A stretch of DNA of 38,889 nt, from positions 1-38,889 of the forward strand of contig CACRSC010000128.1 of NCBI GenBank assembly GCA_902651635.1, written 5' to 3'. Both the position numbers and the translations under genes were made by a program. The notes under the pieces are model-generated. The model did not search any database, had not been told where the DNA came from, and saw only the letters and a program-made list of their open reading frames with translations. This document shows positions 30,126 through 38,889 of this stretch, piece after piece. Source of the DNA: Mastigamoeba balamuthi (Eukaryota > Evosea > Mastigamoebida > Mastigamoebidae). Each line of letters begins with the position of its first letter. Within the stretch, counting starts at the first letter, position 1.

Positions 30126-30357
30126 CAGCGACGGCTCCAGTCGGTTATGTTGTGAGACAACATATCTTTCCTGTGGGGTGTTCTGCCGGTTCGCTTTGTT
30201 CAGGGGACAAATCTGCCGAGTATCGAAAAAGGCGATGCTTCTGCGTCACGAGGCATTAGCAAGCGTGGAGAGCACCTTCGGAGCGTGTGCAACGGGAAAG
30301 GGTCTGCTCGTTTGTTTTAGTCTTTTTAAGCATGGCCAAAACGTCATCCTGCCCAAG

Positions 30358-31553
30358 CTAGAGTTCTGCGCGAGGCCTGCCCCTGGGCTCGAGCTTTCCC
30401 GCGAGGAAGTCCTCTGCGGCCCGCCTCACGGCGTCCGCCGAGAACTTCTCGGGCGACGCGGCCCTGTACTTGACCCCACGGGCGTCGACGACGCCGATGA
30501 CCATCTCCGGGTCGCCATCGCGGCGCATGTTCTCGTAGTCGATGTCGAACCTCCTGTCCGAGAGCGCGAACACGAGCTTGCCCTCGAAGCCCTTGGCCGC
30601 CTTGCGCATGCGGTTCAGCGCCCACTTGGTGCGCGAGGGGTCGCCCTCGGGCCCGAACGCCGCCCAGACGACGACGCGGGGCAGCCCCACGGCCTCGTAG
30701 CGCTTGGCGTGCTGGGGCTTGAAGACGCCCGCCAGCGGCACCGAGAGCACGTAGACCGACCGCTTCTTCTCCGCGAGGTCCGCGCCCGAGACGTCGCCGC
30801 CGGCCTCCTGCCCCGCGTACGGGCAGAGCACGGCGATGCCCTCGCGGCCCGCGTGGCGCGCGTCGACGAGCGCGGGCTCGCGGACGACGCCGACGTGGTA
30901 GTCGTCGCGCAGGACGGCCGCGAGCCGCAGGAACTCGCGCTCGTCCGCGGACCCGGCTCCGCGGAAGAACCCCACGACAGAGCAGTCGTCGCGGACGGCT
31001 GCCACAAAGTCGTCGAGCTCCTGCGCGGTCCGCAGGGGCGCTGCGCTGGGCGCCGACTGCTCGCGCATGTACTTGGCGATGCCCGCCGACTGGCTGGGCC
31101 CGTAGTACGACGCGGGCACGCCCAGCCTGAACACCATCATCGTGGGGAAGTTGCTGATGTGGTAGCGGTCCCCCAGCTGCGGGCTCGTGAGCACGTCCAC
31201 CTCGGCGAGCTGCCCAGGAGAGGAGGGGTTTTTCAGTTATCCAGCAAGTCAATTGATCTCAAAATTCAGTGGCGGCAAGTAAATATTCCGATTGCGCACT
31301 GGTATCTCGCCGCGGAGGAGCTCTGCGGCCCTCTCGAACTCCGGGGCGAGCTTGAGGCACTTGGGGCACTCTGCGGGGAGGTCAGGGTGCGCCGTGGAGG
31401 GGGGTGCGGCGTGCGTGGGGAGAAGAACTTGACGAGGACGAGGTCGGCGGCGTCGACGTAGGCGTCGAAGGTCGACTGCGTGAGCGTCACGATGTCGCCG
31501 GACGCCGCGGCCCACGCGGCAAGCGCGATCGCGAGCACAGCTGCACGCCTCAT
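30358..31553 (-). CDS. PDI-like thioredoxin-domain protein
   Basis: Three exons, 31415-31553, 31300-31370, 30358-31209, about 353 residues. Signal peptide MRRAAVLAIALAAWAAAS. Residues 20-105 form a thioredoxin fold: VLVKFFSP, then the redox pair in CPKC on the second exon, LAPEFERAAELL, and the cis-proline motif NFPTMMVF. Two further thioredoxin-like regions without a CxxC follow (for example CSVVGFFRG, and VFALSDRRFDIDYENM with GVVDARGVKY), as in the b and b' domains of PDI relatives. The chain ends RAEL, which could be a weak ER-retrieval signal of the KDEL type. It probably catalyses disulphide exchange in the ER. The first intron (44 nt) has no GT at a usable position and is best explained by a GC donor (C-GCACGC), which also places the CxxC correctly. 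Confidence 0.8.
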
Positions 31554-31559
31554 TTGGCT

Positions 31560-32480
31560 CCCTTTGAGCAAACGCGGTTGTTATTCGGCACGGAAGATTG
31601 ATTCCTGCGAAATATCTCCGAAGAGAATATCTGGGCCCCAGAGAGCATCAGAGAGCGTGCGAACGCCGTAGCTCGTGCGTGGCTCAGGCTTAGAGAGAGA
31701 CGCGAATGACTTCCTCGGTGAAATCAGACAGCCAGTACAACTCGCAAAGGAAGTTATTGTTTCCTGTAGGAAGTGAAACCATCAGAGGGACACGAAGTCG
31801 CCACAGGCACCAAAGATGGCTACGTGTACCTGCGTAGCACCAGTATCACCAGGAGAGCCTGGCAACCGCCACCCCCCACCATGGCCTGTGTCCTGATACC
31901 AGCTGTGCCTCAGGGTGTTGTCCAGGCATGTTTGCTGTTTTGGTCCGATGTGCTGGATTGTGCTGGCTGCGTTGGGCAAGCGGTCCTCTCGTGGTCAAAT
32001 GCAGCATCCGGTTCAGGAGCGATTCAGGTGATTGGCAATGCCAATCTGCAGGGCGACAAAGCCACAGCCAAAGCCGTGTTTACATAAAGACCCGCATTGG
32101 CGCCTCTTTCCTAATAGGTACGAGAGACTCCCCATCCCAGCCAAGCCGCACCCTGCTGCGGGCGACGGCTGCGTGGCGGTCACTCACCCGCACAGGGGGC
32201 CAGCAGCGAGAGGCGCGCACCGCTTGCCCCTGCCTCTCTGTGCCCCCCCGTCCAGCAGCAGTGGCAAGGCCTAAGACCGTCGCCGGCAGCAGCAGAACGC
32301 CTCCCCCATTCGCGTCCCGTCGCGGCGGCAGTGCCCAGGCCCCTGCGCCCGGCGCTCCCGAGCCCCGCCCAGCCCCCGCCACAAGCCTGCCTGATAGCGG
32401 TTGTCACGCCAGAACTTGAAAACTGCGTTCTCGCTCGGTGGGGTCGGGGGAGGGAGCAGTGTAGCAGCAGCAGCGCCCGT
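31560..32480. other. Intergenic, no gene recognised
   Basis: The first 100 bases are the upstream region of the PDI-like gene and contain CGAAATATCTCCG and GAGAATATCTGGG. A frame of about 105 codons at 31773-32087 opens with ATG but has no recognisable domain, signal or splice support and is not called. The remainder is the 3' flank of the gene at 32487-33529. Confidence 0.35.
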
Positions 32481-32486
32481 CGCCCT

Positions 32487-33529
32487 TCACGAGCACCCCG
32501 CGCTCTCGGCAGGCTCGAGCGGACCCGCCTCCGGGCTGGAGGCCTGCTGGGCTGTCCGGCGCCTCTTGGGCGGCTGCTCGGCGTCGTCGCTGCGGCCCGC
32601 CGGCGGGCTCTGCTGCTGCTGCTGCTGCTTTCGGCCCACCTTGGAGTGCAGCACNGGGCGGCGTGCTCGGCGTCGTCGCTGCGCCCGCCGGCGGGCGCTG
32701 CTGCTGCTGCTGCTGCTTTCGGCCCACCTTGGAGTGCAGCACCAGCGGCGGGGTCAGCGCCCGCGCCACCACGCCGCCCGCCGCGTCCCGCACGTGGAAC
32801 GCCACTCGCACCCTGCCCCCGAGGTGCAGCCTCGACGAGTTGCAGTGCCTGCGCGGCTGCCGTGAGCCCCCGGGGGGGCCGGGAGGGGCGGGAGGGGCCA
32901 GAGGCTCGCGGCGCGGAGAGAAAAAAAGCGGGAGGAAAAATAGATCGACGGACGGTATGCAGCGGTAGAAGATGAACGAGCGCAGGCCGGGCGCGGGCGC
33001 GGGCAGCTCGCCCATCTCGCCGCTGATCTGGACGATCGGCAGGCCCTTTGTCGAGCAGCACTTGCCGCAGGGCCTCAGGACTGCGTTTTTGTTTTCGCTC
33101 GTCAGAATAGAATGAAATAATGAAGGGGGAAGGAAGCCAATTCAGTTTGCGGGCTGGGCGGGCGGTTTGGAGGGTGGGAGCCCCACTCACAGCTCTGGTC
33201 GTCCTCGCGGTCCTCCAGCACGACGGTCGCGTGGAGCGCGGCGTCGCGGATGTGGGCGGGCTGCACGCCGTGGGCCGCCATCCACTCAGCCCGCGCCGTG
33301 CATGTGATCTGAGGGTCCCGCATTCAGTCGTTGTGCGAGGACCACGGGGCGCTGCGGTGGGGAGGGGGGGGGGGCTAGTAGCCCTCTCCCCACACTTGCC
33401 ATGCGCCCCCTCCTTCCCTGCCCGAGGTGGGGGAGCGACGCGGGTGACCTGAAACGGGACTCCTTTGAAGACTTTGCTGGCCGAGAGTGTCAGGCTGAGG
33501 TCTTCGCCGCCTGCGAGCAGCTCTGTCAT
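32487..33529 (-). CDS. Putative nuclear protein with KRRR tail, 3' exon disturbed by a duplication
   Basis: Four exons: 33449-33529, 33191-33308, 32954-33080 and from 32848 downward. The start is ATG of MTELLAGG. The N-terminal part reads SLTLSASKVFKGVPFQ-ITCTAR, then ALHATVVLED. A later exon gives RVRVAFHVRD and TPPLVLHSKVGRK before a poly-Gln run, a layout that suggests a beta-rich domain followed by a disordered tail. As assembled, the last exon contains an about 88-nt tandem copy with an N at 32655, which shifts frame and makes the frame run to 32404 (about 256 residues). If only one copy exists, the tail becomes Gln-rich, then PPKRRRTAQQ, and ends at the TGA at 32487, about 199 residues. 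The KRRR motif would be a plausible nuclear signal. I do not recognise a named family. The exon 3 donor is a best guess. Confidence 0.5.
32576..32742. repeat. About 88-bp tandem duplication containing an ambiguous base
   Basis: The sequence from CTCGGCGTCGTCGCTGCG through a CTG run to TTGGAGTGCAGCAC occurs twice, offset by 88-89 bases, with an N at 32655 where the copies join. The copies differ by one inserted G and by CTC/CGC before the CTG run. The position at a trinucleotide repeat and the N point to a misassembly, although a real slippage event is possible. Confidence 0.7.
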
Positions 33530-34865
33530 TATGGAGCGCCGGCTCCCCTCCCGATCGAGCGCGCCGGACTGGGAGCAGATCGCCCGCGCACACGTGTCAG
33601 CACGCGCGGATAAACAGCCACTGGGCGGCAGAGGGGTGTGAATCCACGAGATGCGGGGACTTGATGTTCGCTCTGTATTTCGGTTTATCCCTCAATTCCA
33701 GCCGAGTCCGATCTGGCGGCCACCCGCGAGGCCCCGGGCACATGAAGGGTGCCCGGGGATCGCCGGAGGATGTGTCGGAAGGGTGGCAGCCGGCGCTGGG
33801 CCGTCGGAAGCCCGCGAAAGCGAAAAGGAGACAAATGACGAGACTCTCGGCTTCGCATTGTTGCACAAAAGAGGACACCCGAAATGCCCCCCGGCTTCCA
33901 CCAGTTTCGCCACCCGATAGCGGAGGCACTTGCGCCCCGGGCGGTCCCAGCGAACGCCCGCGGGTGTGAAAGAAGCTCCTGCCCAGCAGGGCTGAGAGTT
34001 TCCCGGGAACAGTATCGCAGTATTGCAGAAGAAATGTAATGCCGCGAGATGGATATTACATTCCTATGCCCAATTCAGTTCATGTGCACCCTCCCCCCCC
34101 CCCCCCCCCCCGGGGACCGAGAACTCTGCGGGCGCAAAAACCAGGCGGGAGTGCCCTCCAAGTCGGAGACCTCGCGATTGAAGAACACCCTGGGACTTCG
34201 GGCGCGGCACAGAGACATCCGCGGAGTCTTGCTTGCAGCCTCTGCCTTGTCGAAAGCTGAACAGCGACCACCAACGATGGTACCGGCGTCAGTGCCGGCG
34301 CTCGCAAACACAGCGTGCAGGCGCCGGCGCACTGTCCTGGGCAACGCCGAGAGCCTGTACTGAAGCAGCTGCGGCTGCGGGGATGGCCTCGCTAGATGTG
34401 GAGCCCAAAAACAACGAGCTCAAAGGGCAGCAAAGTTGTATGTAAGAGGAACAAACAGATAAGGGGAATTGCCTGTTGGCCAATCAATCGACAGTTCGAA
34501 GAAGACCAGGGAGCAGTCATCCGCAACCGTGGCGTGGGGCGCTACAGCGGGGGGACTTCGAGTGGTGAATGTGAGGAGGGGGGAAGTACGGGGAGGGGAG
34601 GTTGCCAACTCACAGCACGCCAATACCTTTTTAGCTTTTAACAAAAAGACCGCGCAAACGGCAGTGTCCGAGTGTCCGAGTGTCCATAGTCTAGTTCGTA
34701 AGTCTGAGCTGAGCGCAGAGGCCCGGGACCATGCAGAAGGGCTCTGGTCCTTGCCGGCTTAGCTCTCGCCACCGAAGCTCCCATGTGACGCGGGACAGGG
34801 GACAGGCAGGCGGCTGCGAGAAGCTCTCCACCCCCCTCTTCCTCCGCTCACCTCGCCCGGGGCGA
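33530..34865. other. Intergenic region with homopolymer C run
   Basis: About 1.3 kb between the start of the 32487-33529 gene and the stop codon of MTHFR. No coding frame is convincing. A run of 19 C lies near 34093-34111. The triplet unit GAGTGTCC is repeated around 34664-34685. Nothing else is recognised. Confidence 0.4.
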
Positions 34866-36445
34866 TCACGCAGTCTCCTCAGCGGGCAGCGCCTCGGGCT
34901 CCGGGCGCGTCCACTTGAGCTCGTTGAGCATCTCGACCACACATCGATCGATGTTCTGAGAAAAAGACACAGGGATGAGTCAACGCAGGCATGTTTCCCG
35001 GAAACCAACGAGGGGCGCACCAGAGTGTAGAAGTGGAAGAAGCGCTCGCCGTTGTCGTAGAGCTCCTTACAGATCCTGGCGGCCAGGTGCACGCCGTACG
35101 CCTGGACCGTGGCCGTGTCGGCGCCCCTGATGGCCTCGAGCTCGGCGGTGATCTTCTCGGGCACGGTGACCCTGCCACATAGCTTGACCATGCGCTCGAA
35201 CCCCGCGTGGCTGTTGATGAAGATGATGCCCGGGATGATCGGCACCGTGATGCCGCGCTCGCGGCAGAGCGCCTTCCACGCGAGGAACTTCTGCGGGTCG
35301 AGGAACAGCTGGCTGACGACGGCGTCCGCGCCCGCGTCGACCTTCTCGCGCACCCTGTCCACACAGTCCTCGAGGCTGCCACTCTCGGGGTGGCCTATTC
35401 TGACGTCAGGAACAATGAACCTCTGGTGTACAAATTAGTGCGCACCCTCGGGGTAGCCCGCGACCGCAATGCCGAAGGACTCGCCCGACGCGTGCTTGCG
35501 CAGGACGCGCACGACGTCGATGCCGTGGGCCATGTCGCCGCCGCCGGGCATCGCCGGCGCGTCGCCGCGCAGCGCGAGGAAGTTGCGTATTCCGTTCTGG
35601 CGAAGAGATGTTTTGGTCAAACGGTCAATCCCCGAAATTTCCTAGAACCCCTCGCCCAAAAATTCCGCCCGCATTCTCGGTAGCGCCCTTTGAAAACTTG
35701 TTCCAACCAACAGTTGTCTTGGGCGCAAAATGAATTGGGGGAGGGGAATCGAATTGGGACTAAGAAAGCTAACCTTGGTGGCCGCGTCGATGGCCTCCTG
35801 CACGGCGGCCACGGGCTCGCCGCGCCCCGTCATGTGCATCACCGCCGGCGCGCGGATCACGTTCTGCACGTAGTCGCAGACGGCCAGCGTCGCGTCGCGC
35901 GCCGCGCCGCCGCCGCCGCCGGCCGCGTACGTGACGTCGACAAACGCCGGCGCCGTGCGGCGCAGCGAGCGCAGCGTCGCGCGGAGCTTGGCGAAGGCCG
36001 CGGGCGTCTTGGGCGGGAACACCTCGAGCGAGTAGGCGACGGGCGAGGGGCTGCCGGGGGCCGCGGCCGCCGCGAGGGCCTCCTCGATGATCTCGCCGAG
36101 GGGCTTGGGCGTGGCGCCGTCCTCGATGCCCCACTTCTCCTGCGGGGTGTTTGGAAGGGGAGCTCGCATGAGGGGGAGGAAAAAAGAGGGGGACATAGGG
36201 CTGGGGGGTAACCCGTGTGCCAACGTTGGGTTTGCCTGCGTTGACGTTTTCACCACACGGAGACACGTGTGGTTGCTTCCTCTATGAATGAAAAGCAGCA
36301 AAAAAAAGCAGAAGCAAAAAAAGGGACGCCGAGACCCGAGGAGAAGCGGTAAACGAAAGTGGAGAGCGGGCGCGGAAACGACGGGGCGGGCGGAGTCCGG
36401 ACTTACCCTGGGGGCAGTGCTGGTCGACTCGATCGCGGTAGACAT
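34866..36445 (-). CDS. MTHFR: Methylenetetrahydrofolate reductase, catalytic domain only
   Basis: Reduces 5,10-methylene-tetrahydrofolate to 5-methyl-tetrahydrofolate with NAD(P)H through bound FAD, supplying methyl groups for methionine synthesis in the cytosol. Five exons: 36407-36445, 35774-36139, 35446-35596, about 35021-35394, 34866-34955, for about 339 residues, start ATG of MSTAIES. Family motifs in order are YSLEVFPPKT (with the catalytic-site Glu region), DVTYAAGG, PAVMHMTGRG, NFLALRGDAPA (Asp of the FAD/folate site), and GYPEGHPES created by splicing. Then come DAVVSQLFLD, PIIPGIIFIN and HFYTL, ending NIDRCVVEML. The protein stops soon after the TIM barrel, so the C-terminal S-adenosylmethionine-binding regulatory domain of animal and yeast enzymes (about 650 residues) is missing; length resembles bacterial MetF. 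The 35395-35445 intron uses an AATAG acceptor. Its start is 246 bp from that of cathepsin Z on the other strand. Confidence 0.93.
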
Positions 36446-36691
36446 CGACGCTTGGGGCGTGGAGAGTTGACCTCCGGCTGTTTTTAGTTTTTGTGCACCA
36501 ACAGATTTTCGCGGTGAAGATATTCCGCCCTTTTCGAGGATTGCGGGGATTGCGGGACCGGTGCTCGGAGCGTTGCGGCAGTCGTGCGAGCGTCGTGCGG
36601 TAGTCCAAAATGCGGCGTGTCTCTGTGGACTCGTATCGGGGTGATGTCAATGCAGATTCGGGGCCTCCAAAATATCTCGTGTCGTTGTGCG
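36446..36691. promoter_or_regulatory. Divergent promoter region between MTHFR and cathepsin Z
   Basis: 246 bp separate the two start codons. The region contains GTGAAGATATTCCGCC near 36514 and CAAAATATCTCGTGTCG at about 36668-36684, the latter only a few bases before the cathepsin Z start. Similar AATATCTC words lie upstream of the PDI-like, membrane protease and UBL-IPT genes. No TATA box is obvious. Confidence 0.4.
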
Positions 36692-37871
36692 ATGGTGTGG
36701 GCTGCTGCCGGTGTTGTTCTCTCTGTCCTTCTTGCGCTGGGCCACGGGTGCCCTGGCAACCTGCACGACCCTCTCCCGGACCCCTCGCGTGAGCTCGTGA
36801 GGTGCGTCCCCTCAGCTGGGCGATGACTGAGCAGTTGTGTTTCTGGTACGGCTCTTCCGCTGATTGCTGGTGATGCTTGGCTGCTGAAAGGTCGCCGAGG
36901 CCGCGCGACTACGTGGCCAGCGTCCCCGCCTCGTGGGACTGGCGCAACGTCAACGGCACCAACTACGCGACCCCCAACACCAACCAGCACATCCCTCTCT
37001 ACTGCGGAGGTGCCCTTCACCCTTTTCCACCCCTTTTCAGCGCGTTTTCCTCGTCTTTGTTTTTGTGTTTGTTCGGGTCTGTTCGGTTTTCGTCGTGTCT
37101 GTTCGCTGACCTCCTGCTTTCGGGCAGCTTGCTGGGCGTTTGCGGCGACGTCGTGCCTGACCGACAGGCTGAACATCCTCAACCGCGCCGCGCACAGGCC
37201 GGCGCCCGTCGTGCTGTCGCAGCAGGTGCTCCTCAACTGCGCAGGCACGTGCGGCACCTGCGACGGCGGCAGCACGCTCTGCGTCTACGAGTACGCCGCC
37301 AACAAGGGCCTGCCCGACCAGACCTGCCAGCTCTACGAGGGCAAGGACAAGCCCTGCAACGGTGTCACAGATTCCCACGAGAGATTCCAGGATTATCCTA
37401 TCTGAAAATATCCGCAATTGACTCGCAGATATCGGGATCTGCATGGACTGCTCGCGTGAGGCGGGATGCAAGGCCAAGACGGGCTACGACCTGTACTTTG
37501 CCGAGGAGTACGCGTCGATCACCGGAGGGGCCGACGAGATGCGCAAGGAGATCTTCGCTCGGGGGCCCATCTCGTGCCGCCTGGAGCTCACGCAGGCGTT
37601 CGTCGAGTCGTACAAGGGCGGCGTCTTCTACGACGCGGACCCCAAGTTCAACGTCGGCGGCCACTACGTGTCGGTGTACGGCTGGGGCGTGGACGAGAGC
37701 GGCGTGCACTACTGGATCGCTCGCAACAGCTGGGGGACGGCGTGGGCAGAGGACGGGTGGTTCCGCGTCATCACGAGCGCGGACAGCGCCAACGGGGACG
37801 ACGGCAACATGAGGATCGAGACTCGGTGCACGTGGGGTGCGCCGTCTCCTGTTCCGAAGCGCAGCCACTGA
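36692..37871 (+). CDS. CTSZ: Cathepsin Z (cathepsin X) cysteine carboxypeptidase
   Basis: Lysosomal papain-family enzyme that removes C-terminal residues from proteins. Four exons: 36692-36801, 36891-37009, 37128-37361, 37429-37871, all in phase, 301 residues, close to the 303 of mammalian CTSZ. Signal peptide [17 protein letters not shown]. The propeptide is very short with a single Cys (C20), as in CTSZ, where that Cys covers the active site. The oxyanion Gln is Q69, followed by the family-specific His-Ile-Pro mini-loop (NQHIPLYCG). The nucleophile is C78 in GACWAFA (usual form GSCWAHG or GSCWAF), with H233 in [11 protein letters not shown] and N254 in [12 protein letters not shown]-type landmarks [24 protein letters not shown] and a final RCTWGAP are present. 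Start chosen at the ATG giving the signal peptide. Confidence 0.95.
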
Positions 37872-38044
37872 GGTGTTGAAAGGCCTCTGGTTGAAGAAGG
37901 GAGTTCTCTACTCATCAAAAGGAGAAACTGGGCAGACTCCCCTTCCTCCTAATACATACAACTCCGGCCTTCTCTCTAGCTGTTAGTAGAAGGGGTATTA
38001 AACCACGCCCTTATACATGGAAACAACATATCACATTCTCCATG

Positions 38045-38265
38045 ATTATCTTTCTATTGAATTTCTAATACGTAAAACATGAAATGATGTTTTTCTTTCA
38101 CAACCAGTGAGGGATAGGCCCCTTGCGGTGTCAGAAGTAAATAAGAAGGGGGTTTTATGATGGGTAGTGCGCAATGAGGAGCAGTTGTATTGTGTACCTG
38201 GAGGGTGTCCAGGAGTGATCCTGGAGAGATGGGATCCAGAATGCTTGCACATTCATGGTTCATGT
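38045..38265 (-). mobile_element. Relic of a non-LTR retrotransposon 3' end
   Basis: The plus-strand block CCAGTGAGGGATAGGCCCC at about 38104-38122 matches CCAGTGAGGGATGAGCCC in the 3' end of the nested retrotransposon at about 16174-16191. Minus-strand frames run through it but show no catalytic motif. It is probably a fragment from a related element. The evidence is one short match judged by eye. Confidence 0.35.
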
Positions 38266-38500
38266 ACTTTAAATATCTGGTCTTAGTTTGAAGTGTGTTT
38301 TTGTACTCTCGGATGGGTTCCTACAGTAGCAACTGTCCCCGATATAAAACGATATTCAAATTTACCATACATTCCACCCATTACAATCTACTTACCCAGA
38401 AAACACTTATCTTAGTATATTTGTATCATCTTCCTTTGCCTCAATAACTGCCTGTAAACAAATAGGGCATTATGTTTACTTACTTTCACATCAAGCATGT
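38266..38500. other. AT-rich spacer, nothing recognised
   Basis: AT-rich sequence between the retrotransposon relic and the satellite, without coding frame or repeat. Confidence 0.35.
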
Positions 38501-38501
38501 T

Positions 38502-38889
38502 GCGGCGTGTAGTGAAGGCTTGCGTAGCAGTGTGTAGTGAATGGTTGAACTATGCACCGCTACACAGGCCTTCGCTACGCGCCACTACGTAAGGTCCGCT
38601 ACAGTGCGTAGCGGAGGGTGCGTAGCGGCGCGTAGTTCTACCATCCGCTACGCACTGCTACACAGACCTTCGCTACGTGCCACTATGTAAGGTCCGCTAC
38701 AGTGCGTAGCGGAGGGTGCGAAGCGGTGCGTAGTTCTACCATTCACTACGCACCGCTATGCAGGCCTTCGCTACGTGCCGCTACGCAGGGTCTGCTACAC
38801 TGCATAGCGGAGGGTGTGTAGCGGCACGTAGTTCTACCATTCGCTACGCACCACTACACAGTCTGTTGCTACGCGCTGCTATGCAGGGT
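38502..38889. repeat. 98-bp tandem satellite, continues beyond the window
   Basis: Three complete 98-bp units (38569-38666, 38667-38764, 38765-38862) and a partial fourth, each beginning CCTTCGCTACG or a close variant and including GCGTAGCGGAGGGTG and AGTTCTACCATYCGCTACG (Y is T or C). Each unit contains TAGCGG and CCGCTA in opposite orientation and could fold back on itself. A degenerate half unit lies just before (38502-38568). Units differ mainly at CpG sites. The array may belong to the subterminal part of a transposon, because a decayed relative sits at 11080-11330. Confidence 0.8.

Noticed and set aside
31773-32087. 105-codon ORF with ATG
   Set aside because: No domain, no signal peptide, no splice support, and it sits in a spacer with unremarkable composition.
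33651-34445. Several 60-110 codon frames in the spacer upstream of the 33529 start
   Set aside because: They overlap on both strands, lack recognisable motifs and cross homopolymer runs.
34664-34685. Short GAGTGTCC repeat as a CRISPR or satellite
   Set aside because: Only three short direct copies without spacers in a eukaryotic intergenic region.

Overview
This is a eukaryotic nuclear scaffold, most likely from a free-living unicellular protist; I cannot name the lineage. The evidence is short spliceosomal introns (about 44-160 nt, mostly GT-AG, with two apparent GC-AG), very GC-rich compact genes, secretory and membrane proteins of eukaryotic type, and AT-richer transposon-filled stretches between gene islands. 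There is one 400-base N gap (16221-16620) and one single N (32655).

Layout. 442-3793 (+): an SBF/MTMR5-13-type DENN protein, with its 5' end unresolved. 4130-5281: a decayed IPT-domain fragment beside the first of five cysteine-rich secreted protein genes. 5285-6820: no gene recognised. 6821-10640: an apparently complete two-gene DNA transposon (element A) whose ends are packed with TAGCG/CGCTA repeats. 10651-13510: a second mobile-element-like segment (zinc-finger ORF, coiled-coil gene, satellite-like repeats). 13965-14400: a Tc1/mariner relic. 14985-20535: a nest of CpG-decayed element A ends, a DDE transposon with 34-bp inverted repeats inside one of them, and a 5'-truncated non-LTR retrotransposon inside that, with a 17-bp target-site duplication. 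21021-25170: three more cysteine-rich genes plus a ubiquitin-like/IPT gene. 25171-26311: a Harbinger-like element inserted exactly at the stop codon of a cysteine-rich gene. 26430-31553: a membrane-anchored papain-family protease, the fifth cysteine-rich gene and a PDI-like thioredoxin protein. 32487-33529: a putative nuclear protein with a KRRR motif. 34866-37871: a short MTHFR and a cathepsin Z gene arranged head to head. 38050-38889: a retrotransposon 3' end relic and a 98-bp satellite running off the window.

The most novel content is the cysteine-rich family. Each member is a secreted, intronless protein with two copies of a CC-x(3)-DRRCLT-x(2)-DC repeat followed by one or two modules of the form CxNGxxDxxExDVDCGxxCPxKC. 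Two members 16 kb apart are almost identical over their first 235 residues and then switch abruptly to unrelated tails, which suggests gene conversion or module shuffling. Their neighbours include two secretory-pathway cysteine proteases and a PDI-like protein. A functional link among these (disulphide-rich secreted effectors, protease partners or inhibitors) is only an inference from proximity.
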